Assembly: GCA_964471235.1 (NCBI GenBank) | Contig: CAYYGL010000124.1 | Span: 1-14,565 of the forward strand | Length of the DNA stretch: 14,565 bases | Source of the DNA: CAYYGL01 sp964471235 | Lineage (GTDB): Bacteria; Calditrichota; Calditrichia; RBG-13-44-9; J075 | Direction of reading: 5' to 3' | Shown here: in pieces, positions 1 through 7,379 of the stretch | Layout: the number at the start of each line of letters is the position of its first letter | Position numbering within the stretch: the stretch's first letter is position 1 | Made by a program: the position numbers and the translations under genes | The notes under the pieces: model-generated | What the model saw: only the letters and a program-made list of their open reading frames with translations | Databases searched by the model: none | Told to the model about the DNA's origin: nothing

Positions 1-3000
1 TGGGCGGAGCCCCGGGCAACTCACCCGTTTTTTTCCCGGATCAATGGCACCGAAGGGAATTCAAATGCCCGCGGCGCCCGTTTCCCGGATACTGAAGACC
101 TGGACGGCGACGGCACCCTCAATCTCTTCAATGATTATTTTGAATATAGCTTTGATTTGAATGATCCTACCAACGATTTCCTGGTGGACAGCACCACCTT
201 TAAAGATGGCACCCCCACCGGATGGAAACTGTATCGCATTCCGTTAAGAGATTATAGCTTTAAGGTTGGGAACCCCGATACGAACTTTCAACAAATTTTC
301 AGTGTGCGGATATGGATTAATGATATTCAGCCCGGTACCGGGAAATACGATTCCCTTCAGATTGCCACCATGGATTTTGTGGGAAATGAATGGGAAGAGA
401 TTGGAATTGCCGCAAGTGACACCAGTAAACCGGTTCTTGACGAGGAGAAATTCGGTGTTGCGGTTATCAATACCGAAGAGAGCAATATTTACCAGAGCCC
501 TCCCGGGGTAACCGGTATTCGAGACCGCATTACCCGGGTGCTGTCCAAAGAACAATCTCTGGTGTTAAATTTTTTGGATTTACAGCCGGGCGCCCGTGCC
601 GAAGCCAAAAAGCAGCTTCGCCAAAAAATTAATTTGATTAATTATAAAAAATTAAAGATGTTCCTTCATGGTGATGAAAAATTGATGGATACGGATTCGT
701 TAATTTTTTACATGCGATTTGGCCCTACGGAAAAAATCTTTTATGAATACAGCGAGGTGGTGAAGCCCGGTTGGGCGGAAGAAAACAAAATTGACATTGA
801 TTTTGCCGAACTCGCTCAGACCAAAGATGACCAATATTTGCTGCCCGATTCCATCAATGGGCAGAAAGTCCACTTCCGGGAAGACCCGAATTACCCCGGC
901 AAATATTTTAAAGTGGTGGGGAATCCCGGTCTCCATAACATCAACTATTTTGTCTTTGGTGCTAAAAACGCCGGCAGCAGCGAATTAACAGAGGTGCAAA
1001 TATGGCTGGATGAACTTCGGGTCACCGGTGTGGAACGGAAAAGCGGTACCGCCATGCGCCTGTTTACCGAATTAGGGTTAGCAGATGTCGCCAATGTTCG
1101 CGCCCAGTGGGAATTAGTGGATGATAATTTCCGCCGCATTGAAAATAAATTTGCCAGCAATGATGGAAAAGACCGTACCCAGGAGAAGCAATCGTATTTT
1201 GCCAGTGTCCGCCTCGGTAAATTCCTGCCGGAAAGTTGGGGAATTGAGATTCCCATCGATGCCAAATATACCCGTATCCGAAGTATTCCCAAATACTTCT
1301 ACAACAGCGACCGCCCCACCAATTACCAGATTTCCGGGTTCTCCAATCGCCTGAAAACATTTTTCGGCTTTAGTGATGTACCAGCAGACCTGGCAGACCA
1401 GATTAACCTCACCGAATCTCGCTCTATCGGGGGAACTTTCCGACGAAAAGACAGGCAGAGAGACCCCTGGTATTTACGCCTGACACTCAATCAACTGGTG
1501 GTGGATGCCGATTACTCGGAAAAACATGCCAGCAGCCCCACAACCGAATATAATAACAGCACTTCCTTTAGCGGGCAGGTGAGCTATAAAATTCCCTTCG
1601 GTAAAAATAATTATTTCAAACCCTTCGGCTGGCTGGGAAGAGGTAAACTCATCAATTTTTTAAGCAACATGAAGGTGTTCTACACCCCCTCGGCAACCAA
1701 AATGAGCTTTGCCCTTACCGACAACGAAAATCAGCAAAAAAATCGCCTGGAAACGCAGGCTTCCGATCCCAGCATCAATGTTAAAACCAGCCGTAAGTTC
1801 TCCATTAGCTATAAGTTGTTAGATAACTTGACTTTTGATTTATCCCGGGATTATCAGAGCGACGCATTTTTAAAAGGGTATCGTGCGAAAGATGCCTTAA
1901 ACGCTATTATTCATAAGTTGGATTTTGGGGTAGACAGACGCATTTCCCAGCGATTTAGTGCCGGTTACACCCCAAAGTTGTTCTCATGGCTCAGCACCAA
2001 TTATCGTTACAATTCAAATTTTGTCTATAATTTTGAAAACCCACAGATTAACGCCCGGAGTTCTACGCTGAATGTCAATCATACGTTTCATGTGGATTTT
2101 AAACCCTCTACCCTGGTTAACCAAATTTATACCCCTAAAATGACTCGCCGGAGAGGCACCAGGCGCGGCAGAGGCAGACACCCGGGAGGGAAAGCGTCCG
2201 ATGAGAGTAAGAAAAAAGATGAAAAGGAAAAAGAAAAAGAGAAAAAAGGCAGTGTTCCCAACCCAGCCATGCTGTTCTGGCATTTTTTTAATGCTTTCAA
2301 AGCGGTTACCTTTGACTTTACCTTCCAAAATGACTATGGTCATCACAATTTAGCCAGGGTGCCGGTTCTGAATTACCAGTTTGGTTTTAATTCCGACCCC
2401 AGGGCAGGAGTCGATACGACGTTTGACAAAATATTCTTGCTGCCCAACATCCGTAAAAACCGGGGTGTGAACGGTTCGCTTCAAATAGACATTGTTCACA
2501 ATTTGACTTCCAGTTTTAAATATAATTATCAAAAGGTAAAGACTCTGGCGAATGAGCAGCAAACCCAATCCATCAGCAATACCGTCTTCTTTACCGGGGA
2601 TGATCCGGATGCCAATCCCAAACCCTGGTGGAATTTTGTTCCGGACTGGAGATTGAGCCTGTCGGGGGTGGAGAAATTACCTCTTTTCAAATTGTTCGCC
2701 CGCTCCGCTACCCTGGAACATGCCCGTACCGGTAAGTTTACCGAGAGTTCCCGCATCGAAAACGATATTAAAAAACGCGACCAGTGGGGTTATTCCATCA
2801 ACTACCAGCCTTTTTTGGGGTTAACAGTGAATACGATCTGGAATGTGAATGCCACGCTACGGAAAACGCTTACCACGTCGTTTGATTACCGAACCGCCGG
2901 GGCAGTGACCAAACGGGTACAATCCGGTTTGAATATTAGTGTGAATTATTCGGTTACCAAGGGCTTCCGGCTGCCCATTCCGTTTTTAAAGAAAAAGAAA

Positions 3001-3255
3001 CTGAATAACGAGATTCAATTCTCCCTCTCGTTTGATAAAACTTCGAGTGAAAATTTTTCCCGTGGCCCGGGGGATACCGAATTTCAGGAACTGGATATCA
3101 CCCGAAATCAAAAACTTCGTCCCTCGATCTCTTATCGTTTCAGCCAGAAAGTAAACGGTACCGCTTTTTTTGAAATGAGCAGTGCCGAAAACAAACGTAC
3201 CGGGAAAACCACTACCAAAGAGTTTGGCATCAATGTCAATATTGCCATCCGGTGA
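1..3255 (+). CDS. sprA: SprA-like type IX secretion outer-membrane translocon, C-terminal half (5' truncated)
   Basis: The reading frame is open from base 1, so the gene starts upstream and about 1084 residues are visible; SprA proteins usually exceed 2000. SprA forms the very large outer-membrane barrel through which type IX secretion (T9SS) cargo passes, with PorV as a side partner. Family marks, numbered from base 1: a DTEDLDGDG segment at residues 30-38, the IWLDELRVTG segment at 334-343 (SprA proteins carry a similar WvNELR stretch) followed by a LGLADVANVRAQW-like stretch, then many alternating aromatic/polar beta strands up to the C-terminus. An Arg-rich then Lys/Glu-rich low-complexity insert lies at about residues 716-750, between barrel segments. 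The stop is followed after 6 bp by a strong stem-loop. Family recognition is from conserved segments seen by eye; the internal TTG at 157 is not a real start. Confidence 0.88.
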   Translation, partial: WAEPRATHPFFSRINGTEGNSNARGARFPDTEDLDGDGTLNLFNDYFEYSFDLNDPTNDFLVDSTTFKDGTPTGWKLYRIPLRDYSFKVGNPDTNFQQIFSVRIWINDIQPGTGKYDSLQIATMDFVGNEWEEIGIAASDTSKPVLDEEKFGVAVINTEESNIYQSPPGVTGIRDRITRVLSKEQSLVLNFLDLQPGARAEAKKQLRQKINLINYKKLKMFLHGDEKLMDTDSLIFYMRFGPTEKIFYEYSEVVKPGWAEENKIDIDFAELAQTKDDQYLLPDSINGQKVHFREDPNYPGKYFKVVGNPGLHNINYFVFGAKNAGSSELTEVQIWLDELRVTGVERKSGTAMRLFTELGLADVANVRAQWELVDDNFRRIENKFASNDGKDRTQEKQSYFASVRLGKFLPESWGIEIPIDAKYTRIRSIPKYFYNSDRPTNYQISGFSNRLKTFFGFSDVPADLADQINLTESRSIGGTFRRKDRQRDPWYLRLTLNQLVVDADYSEKHASSPTTEYNNSTSFSGQVSYKIPFGKNNYFKPFGWLGRGKLINFLSNMKVFYTPSATKMSFALTDNENQQKNRLETQASDPSINVKTSRKFSISYKLLDNLTFDLSRDYQSDAFLKGYRAKDALNAIIHKLDFGVDRRISQRFSAGYTPKLFSWLSTNYRYNSNFVYNFENPQINARSSTLNVNHTFHVDFKPSTLVNQIYTPKMTRRRGTRRGRGRHPGGKASDESKKKDEKEKEKEKKGSVPNPAMLFWHFFNAFKAVTFDFTFQNDYGHHNLARVPVLNYQFGFNSDPRAGVDTTFDKIFLLPNIRKNRGVNGSLQIDIVHNLTSSFKYNYQKVKTLANEQQTQSISNTVFFTGDDPDANPKPWWNFVPDWRLSLSGVEKLPLFKLFARSATLEHARTGKFTESSRIENDIKKRDQWGYSINYQPFLGLTVNTIWNVNATLRKTLTTSFDYRTAGAVTKRVQSGLNISVNYSVTKGFRLPIPFLKKKKLNNEIQFSLSFDKTSSENFSRGPGDTEFQELDITRNQKLRPSISYRFSQKVNGTAFFEMSSAENKRTGKTTTKEFGINVNIAIR

Positions 3256-3261
3256 CTCACC

Positions 3262-3288
3262 AATAACACCAATTCCACTGGTGTTATT
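3262..3288 (+). terminator. stem-loop just after sprA, possible terminator or 3'-end stabiliser
   Basis: A perfect 10 bp inverted repeat (AATAACACCA / TGGTGTTATT) with a 7 nt loop begins 6 bp after the sprA stop codon. The position suits a transcription end or an mRNA-protecting hairpin. No T-run follows (the next bases are ACCAGGG), so it is not a textbook intrinsic terminator. Confidence 0.5.
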
Positions 3289-3323
3289 ACCAGGGCGCCA
3301 AAACGTGTCGTGATGCAACCAGT

Positions 3324-4190
3324 ATGAAAAAACAATCATTAACCGAAAACATATACCCGGCAATTCGTCTTTCGCTACAGGGGGTGGATAGCGATGTATT
3401 GTCCGGCATCCTGTTTCAAGCCGGTTGTACCGGGATTGAGGAACTCAGTGATGAAGAATGGCGGGTCTATTTTCCCGGTAATTGGCAGCCGCAGGATCTG
3501 CAGCAATTCCTGGCAGCGGTTAAAGCTCTCCATCCCACATTTGATGAACAGCAGGTGGTGTTGGAACGAATCCCCCGGCAGGATTGGAATCGGGAGTGGC
3601 GTAAATATTTTAAGCCGATTGAGGCAGGGGAGGGCATCTGGGTGCGCCCGCCCTGGGAGGCGCTTCCGCCGCAGGCAGCCGGGCTGGAAATCATCATTGA
3701 CCCCCAAATGGGCTTTGGCACCGGACATCATGAGACCACCCGGTTGATGATGAAAGCGATGCAAAAAACCGTGATGAAAAATGCTTCGGTGTTGGATTTG
3801 GGCACCGGATCGGGTATCTTAGCAATTCTGGCGGAGAAAATGGGTGCCCACCCGGTGATGGGAGTGGATATCGACCCGGATGCTATTGACAACGCCCGGC
3901 ATAATCAGATGCTTAACCATACGGAGCATATTGAGTTTCTGGTAGGGGATATCTCCGTGGTGGGGGAGCGCACCTTTTCGCTTGTTCTGGCAAACATCCG
4001 CTTTGATGTGCTCCTCGATCTGGCGTTGCCGGTGTCTCATGCCTTAACGGATAACGGTCGCCTCATCCTTTCCGGCATCTTATCGGATGATGTAAACCGC
4101 TTGTCCTATATCTATAAACACGCCGGTTTTGTCTTGCAGGAGCGGTTAATCATGCACGAATGGGCAGCCCTGATTCTGGAAAAAGCCTGA
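3324..4190 (+). CDS. prmA: ribosomal protein L11 methyltransferase PrmA
   Basis: Predicted cytoplasmic SAM-dependent methyltransferase that trimethylates lysines (and the N-terminus) of ribosomal protein L11. The 288 residues match the usual family length. An N-terminal substrate-recognition region (about 1-115) precedes the catalytic Rossmann domain. Hallmarks: DPQMGFGTGHHETT at 126-139 (the family has DPGMAFGTGTHPTT), SAM motif I VLDLGTGSG at 156-164, acidic motif VDIDPDA at 181-187, the LANI motif at 222-225 and SGIL at 250-253. The HHETT variant in place of THPTT is a small departure, seen in other FCB-type sequences as far as I recall. The ATG at 3324 gives a normal N-terminus but has no clear Shine-Dalgarno sequence. 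It sits 68 bp after sprA, past the stem-loop, and has no functional tie to secretion that I know of. Three palindromic repeats follow its stop codon. Confidence 0.93.
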   Translation: MKKQSLTENIYPAIRLSLQGVDSDVLSGILFQAGCTGIEELSDEEWRVYFPGNWQPQDLQQFLAAVKALHPTFDEQQVVLERIPRQDWNREWRKYFKPIEAGEGIWVRPPWEALPPQAAGLEIIIDPQMGFGTGHHETTRLMMKAMQKTVMKNASVLDLGTGSGILAILAEKMGAHPVMGVDIDPDAIDNARHNQMLNHTEHIEFLVGDISVVGERTFSLVLANIRFDVLLDLALPVSHALTDNGRLILSGILSDDVNRLSYIYKHAGFVLQERLIMHEWAALILEKA

Positions 4191-4196
4191 ACCTGA

Positions 4197-4233
4197 AGTG
4201 ATAAAACCGGATCGACAAAACTTGTTTTGTCAC
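4197..4233 (+). repeat. palindromic intergenic repeat, copy 1
   Basis: The 37 bp unit begins 7 bp after the prmA stop and is identical to the unit at 4274-4310. It has a 5' tail ATAAAACCGGATC and an 18 bp palindromic core GACAAAACTTGTTTTGTC (4214-4231; 8 bp arms). As RNA it could form a hairpin closed by a CUUG-type loop. Confidence 0.85.
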
Positions 4234-4273
4234 ACCAGGATCCCGGGCAAGATGTCGGTGCCGACCCTATTCC

Positions 4274-4310
4274 AGTGATAAAACCGGATCGACAAAACTT
4301 GTTTTGTCAC
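4274..4310 (+). repeat. palindromic intergenic repeat, copy 2 (identical to copy 1)
   Basis: Exact 37 bp direct repeat of copy 1, 77 bp downstream, core at 4291-4308. The bases on either side of the two copies differ, so the identity stops sharply at the ends of the unit. This suggests a discrete element rather than a longer tandem duplication. Confidence 0.85.
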
Positions 4311-4362
4311 CCCTGGCTTGAAGTTGAACAAGCAGACAATTACAGTGGGAAGTGAAGGATAT

Positions 4363-4394
4363 GATAAGCAGATCGATAAAACTGGTTTTGTCAA
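4363..4394 (+). repeat. palindromic intergenic repeat, copy 3 (diverged)
   Basis: Diverged unit with core GATAAAACTGGTTTTGTC at 4375-4392. One arm position has become T against G, still a wobble pair in RNA. The 5' tail GATAAGCAGATC resembles that of copies 1 and 2. Confidence 0.7.
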
Positions 4395-4547
4395 ACCGGT
4401 AATACTTTTTTTGATGCACCGCCGGTTTCTCTTAACGGAATCCACACCACGTAATACGGCAGAGAGAAGGCTATGGGTGACATCGGGTGAAATCGGAATA
4501 TGTTAAACGGAATACGAAACACCTAACATTTGCAACAGGAGATTTGA

Positions 4548-5687
4548 ATGCGCAATACATTTTTGATGTTGTGGATAATACTTATGGGGACGCTGCTGCT
4601 ACTGGTTTCCTGCAGTGAGAAAACCGGTCCCATGGAAGCGCCGCCGGAGTTTACCATTGAAGCGTTTCAGGTGCCCACGATGATCAGCATCGATCGTCCC
4701 CGCACCTATACGGTGGCATTTCGGGTAACTCATCCGGGCGGCATAGAGAAAGTTAGCGAAATAACCGTCACGGTTCTGGGCGGGGATCAATCTACCATAT
4801 TGCTTGAATTCCCATTGTATGATGACGGTGGCGTGCTCCATCCGGAAGATGGCGATGTGGTGGCGTCCGACGGCATCTACAGCAATACCTTTGTTTCCGA
4901 CAGCACTATTTTCTCTGTGGGAAATTTCTTCTTGCAAGCCCGGGCAGTGGATGCCAATGGGGATAGTCGCACTACGCCTTTCATTTCTGCCAGCGCCATC
5001 GTAAACGCTGCCCCGGTATTGTTGTCAATAGATGCGCCGGACACCCTGTTTTCCGGCACAGACCCGGTGCTATTTTCCGCAATGGTGCAGGACAGCAACG
5101 GGGTGGCGGATATCGCGGCGATGAATTTCCTGTTGAAACGGGGCGGCAACCTGATTGTCTCCGGCACAATGGAGTTGATAAGCAGCTCCGCGCCGGACAG
5201 CGGCGTATTCGGTGTGTTTCTGGATTCCACCTTTGCTGCGGAACGACTGGGCAACTATGACCTGGAATTCCAGGCGGTGGATTTGAGTGGGGATGGATCT
5301 GCCACCCTGTCAAAACCGATCTTTTTAGAAAATGCTCCTCCCTATCTTGCTATCATCCTGTTACCGGATTCGGTTCAGAGACCTCCCCTCGGAAGTGATA
5401 TTATCGATGTTCAGGTTCGGGGCAATGACCCCCAGGGCCTGGGAGATATTAACATGATAAACATGGCTATCTTCCGGATTGGCGGGGATACCACGGTTAT
5501 AGAATTATTTGATGACGGAGATTTTGACAACCATCGGGATGAACAAGCGGGGGATGGCATTTTTTCCAGGGGATTGCAAGTAGCGGCAAACAGCACGGCG
5601 GATTTATTTTTCTTCGAATTTCAGGCGGAAGATAAAGTTGGCAACGTCTCGCCGGTGGTATTGGATTCATTGCGAATTCTGCCTTGA
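4548..5687 (+). CDS. surface lipoprotein with three Ig-like repeats
   Basis: The 379-residue exported lipoprotein has an N-terminal hydrophobic stretch (residues 4-20) ending in the lipobox LVSC, with Cys22 the expected lipidation site; a Ser follows the Cys. The mature part appears to hold three Ig-like beta-sandwich modules (about 31-152, 155-260, 263-379). Each ends in a similar strand: FFLQARAVDANGD, YDLEFQAVDLSGDG, FFFEFQAEDKVGN. Modules 1 and 3 carry acidic Asp/Gly loops (YDDGG...DGDVVASDGIYS at 91-112; FDDGDFDN...GDGIFS at 321-340), likely metal-binding, probably calcium. The start is well supported: AGGAG at 4537-4541, 6 bp before ATG. The exact function is unknown; similar modules occur in surface proteins of FCB bacteria. 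Its place between sprA/prmA and a secreted Asp-box protein suggests an outer-membrane surface role, which is inference. Confidence 0.8.
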   Translation: MRNTFLMLWIILMGTLLLLVSCSEKTGPMEAPPEFTIEAFQVPTMISIDRPRTYTVAFRVTHPGGIEKVSEITVTVLGGDQSTILLEFPLYDDGGVLHPEDGDVVASDGIYSNTFVSDSTIFSVGNFFLQARAVDANGDSRTTPFISASAIVNAAPVLLSIDAPDTLFSGTDPVLFSAMVQDSNGVADIAAMNFLLKRGGNLIVSGTMELISSSAPDSGVFGVFLDSTFAAERLGNYDLEFQAVDLSGDGSATLSKPIFLENAPPYLAIILLPDSVQRPPLGSDIIDVQVRGNDPQGLGDINMINMAIFRIGGDTTVIELFDDGDFDNHRDEQAGDGIFSRGLQVAANSTADLFFFEFQAEDKVGNVSPVVLDSLRILP

Positions 5688-5742
5688 GAAAGTTAGCTCG
5701 GGGAGTTTTGATTATAAACAAAAACACTTACGGTTTTGATTC

Positions 5743-5748
5743 AGGAGG
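5743..5748 (+). promoter_or_regulatory. ribosome binding site that fixes the TTG start of the Asp-box gene
   Basis: A perfect AGGAGG lies 6 bp before TTG at 5755 and 9 bp before a second in-frame TTG at 5758. No in-frame ATG fits the signal peptide, so translation very likely begins at one of these two TTG codons. Confidence 0.75.
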
Positions 5749-5754
5749 AAGCGC

Positions 5755-7257
5755 TTGTTGATACGACTCTTTCACTTTATTTCATTTACAGGCTTACTAC
5801 TGGTACAACTAAGTTTTGCTCAAGTGCCATACCAATTTAAACTGAACCAATCTGTTCCGGATCGGGGCAACCTGGTGGGCAACGGCATCACCGATTTGCT
5901 GTTTAAAGACGGCTCCCTTTACGTGGGCACCGGTTTCGGATTAAGCATTACCCCGGATGACGGCGAATCCTGGCGCAATTTTACCCCGGATGACTACGGT
6001 GGTCAGGGCGGCGTTTCCGCTATGGCGGTAGGACCGGACGGCACCATCTGGATTGCCACCGCCTTCGATACCCTGGTGCAGGATAATCAACGCCTCTCCG
6101 TGGGCGGTGGAATTCGTTACCGGGAGCCGGGCAGCAATGCGTGGGGATTTATCCCCCAACCGATTGATGCCCGTGATGACACCGCTGCCGGCAAGAAACC
6201 CACTACCACGGCAGTGCAAAACGTTACCTTCGATATTGCGGTGAGGGATACCAATGAGATCTGGATTGCCAGCTTTGGCGGCGGGGTACGCCGTTCCACC
6301 GACCGGGGGCAGACCTGGGAGGTTATCACCACCGATGGGGAGCCATTTAGTGCCTTTGACAATTTAAATCACCGCGGTTTTTCGGTGATGGTGGATACCA
6401 GCGGCACGGTGTGGGTGGGTACCGTGGGCGGCATTAGTAAATCCACCGATGGCGGGAATACCTGGGAACGCTTTACTTTCAGAAATCAGAATCAGCCAAT
6501 CTCCGGAAACTGGGTAATCGGCTTATGGCATAATCCGTACGATAACAGCGTCTGGGCAACCACTCTGAAATCGGTAAACGAGGGGGAATTTAATGCCATC
6601 AGCAGCACTAAAAACGGGGGGCTCACCTGGAACATCCATTTGCAGGAAGAACTCTCGGACGGCACTTTTCCCCGCTATGTGGCTTTTTACGATTCCGCGG
6701 TTTATGTCGCCACCGAGAAAGGAGTTTACAAAACCATTGATGACGGATTAACCTGGTTTCAACTCCCGGCGATTCGCGATTCGGAAACCGGGGAGGGTTT
6801 GTTTACCAGCACCTACTTTTCCGTCGCCACCTCACCGGCAACCCCGCCCTTTCACCGCCTGTGGGTGGGGTCAGCCGACGGACTGGGCAGCACTGCCAAC
6901 AACGGATTTGACTGGACAGTCTTTCGCAGTTTTATCAGCACCCGCAGCGAGCGCACCAATCCCAGGGTATATGCCTATCCCAGCCCCTTCTCCCCGCTTC
7001 ACAGCGACCGTCCCTGTCGATTTCAGTTTGACATTGATGATGCCGGAGTGGTCACCATTGATATCTACAACTTTGCCATGGAAAAGGTGGTGACCCTGCA
7101 GGAAAACGAAACCGCCCCGGTTAACGGAACCAATGACCGCTCCATCACCTGGGATGGCAAAGATAGCAACGGAAGGCTGGTGGATAACGGGGTTTATTTT
7201 TTCCGGGCAACCGTCGGCGGCAAAGTAACCTGGGGGAAGATTGCGGTAATCAACTGA
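5755..7257 (+). CDS. secreted Asp-box propeller protein with FlgD-like/T9SS-type C-terminal domain
   Basis: The 500-residue secreted protein starts with a signal peptide (residues 1-22, cleavage likely after SFA-Q). Six Asp-box-like hairpins (S/T-x-D-x-G-x-T-W pattern) are visible: TPDDGESW 66-73, STDRGQTW 181-188, STDGGNTW 230-237, STKNGGLTW 284-292, TIDDGLTW 327-334 and a degenerate TANNGFDW 380-387. They alternate with strands such as GTIWIAT and GTVWVGT, indicating a beta-propeller of the BNR/sortilin/two-component-propeller type. Residues 404-500 form a FlgD-Ig-like domain opening with VYAYPSPF and carrying WDGKDSNGRLVDNGVYFFRA (466-485); its last strand GKIAVIN resembles T9SS type A sorting tails. 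The protein is therefore a probable T9SS cargo, consistent with sprA nearby. No sialidase catalytic set is evident, so no enzyme activity is assigned. It starts 67 bp after the lipoprotein stop, so the two may share a transcript. Confidence 0.82.
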   Translation: MLIRLFHFISFTGLLLVQLSFAQVPYQFKLNQSVPDRGNLVGNGITDLLFKDGSLYVGTGFGLSITPDDGESWRNFTPDDYGGQGGVSAMAVGPDGTIWIATAFDTLVQDNQRLSVGGGIRYREPGSNAWGFIPQPIDARDDTAAGKKPTTTAVQNVTFDIAVRDTNEIWIASFGGGVRRSTDRGQTWEVITTDGEPFSAFDNLNHRGFSVMVDTSGTVWVGTVGGISKSTDGGNTWERFTFRNQNQPISGNWVIGLWHNPYDNSVWATTLKSVNEGEFNAISSTKNGGLTWNIHLQEELSDGTFPRYVAFYDSAVYVATEKGVYKTIDDGLTWFQLPAIRDSETGEGLFTSTYFSVATSPATPPFHRLWVGSADGLGSTANNGFDWTVFRSFISTRSERTNPRVYAYPSPFSPLHSDRPCRFQFDIDDAGVVTIDIYNFAMEKVVTLQENETAPVNGTNDRSITWDGKDSNGRLVDNGVYFFRATVGGKVTWGKIAVIN

Positions 7258-7259
7258 GT

Positions 7260-7274
7260 TAAACGGAACGTTTA
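7260..7274. repeat. short inverted repeat after the Asp-box gene
   Basis: TAAACG-gaa-CGTTTA forms a perfect 6 bp stem with a 3 nt loop, starting 2 bp after the stop codon. It is short and lacks a T-run; it may be a weak 3'-end hairpin. Confidence 0.3.
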
Positions 7275-7289
7275 GGGCAGTATAAAGAT

Positions 7290-7333
7290 GAGGTGAATTC
7301 CCCGGTCCCATTGGGGTGCATTTCCATTACCTC
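7290..7333 (+). promoter_or_regulatory. possible stem-loop upstream of the first PorV-like gene
   Basis: The outer arms GAGGT-g-AAT (7290-7298) and ATTACCTC (7326-7333) pair with one bulged G, and inner CCCC (7300-7303) can pair with GGGG (7313-7316). It lies 46 bp before the start codon, either as a terminator-like structure of the gene before or as part of the leader. There is no T-run, and I recognise no known riboswitch. Confidence 0.3.
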
Positions 7334-7379
7334 AATCCGGATGGTCTAACTTGAACAAGAAAACACTCAGGATTAACTC

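Larger units (their letters stand above)
4191..4547. other. 357 bp intergenic region with three palindromic repeats
   Basis: The gap between prmA and the lipoprotein gene has no convincing gene. It holds three copies of the oriented palindromic repeat (entered separately). Between copies 1 and 2 is a small hairpin GTCGG-tg-CCGAC (4254-4265), and after copy 3 a 7 bp inverted repeat AAACCGG/CCGGTTT (4393-4399 and 4422-4428). A 62-codon open frame at 4318-4506 runs through the third repeat, has no ribosome binding site and is judged non-coding. The promoter for the lipoprotein gene should lie in the last 100 bp, but I cannot point to one. Confidence 0.7.

Noticed and set aside
945..1360. Overlapping minus-strand open frames of about 100 codons inside sprA
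   Set aside because: They conflict with conserved SprA segments and have no initiation signals or recognisable motifs.
2014..2346. 110-codon minus-strand open frame inside sprA
   Set aside because: It is the antisense of the Lys/Glu-rich segment, giving a Phe/Leu-rich run; sprA is clearly the coding frame.
4197..4394. CRISPR-like array (three repeats in 200 bp)
   Set aside because: Only two units are exact, spacings are irregular (77 then about 84-89 bp), further copies are dispersed over 10 kb and no cas gene is present.
4318..4506. 62-codon + strand open frame between prmA and the lipoprotein gene
   Set aside because: It runs through palindromic repeat copy 3, has no ribosome binding site and resembles no protein family.
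5755..7257. Sialidase activity for the Asp-box protein
   Set aside because: Asp boxes alone are structural; the catalytic Arg triad and FRIP motif of sialidases are not visible.
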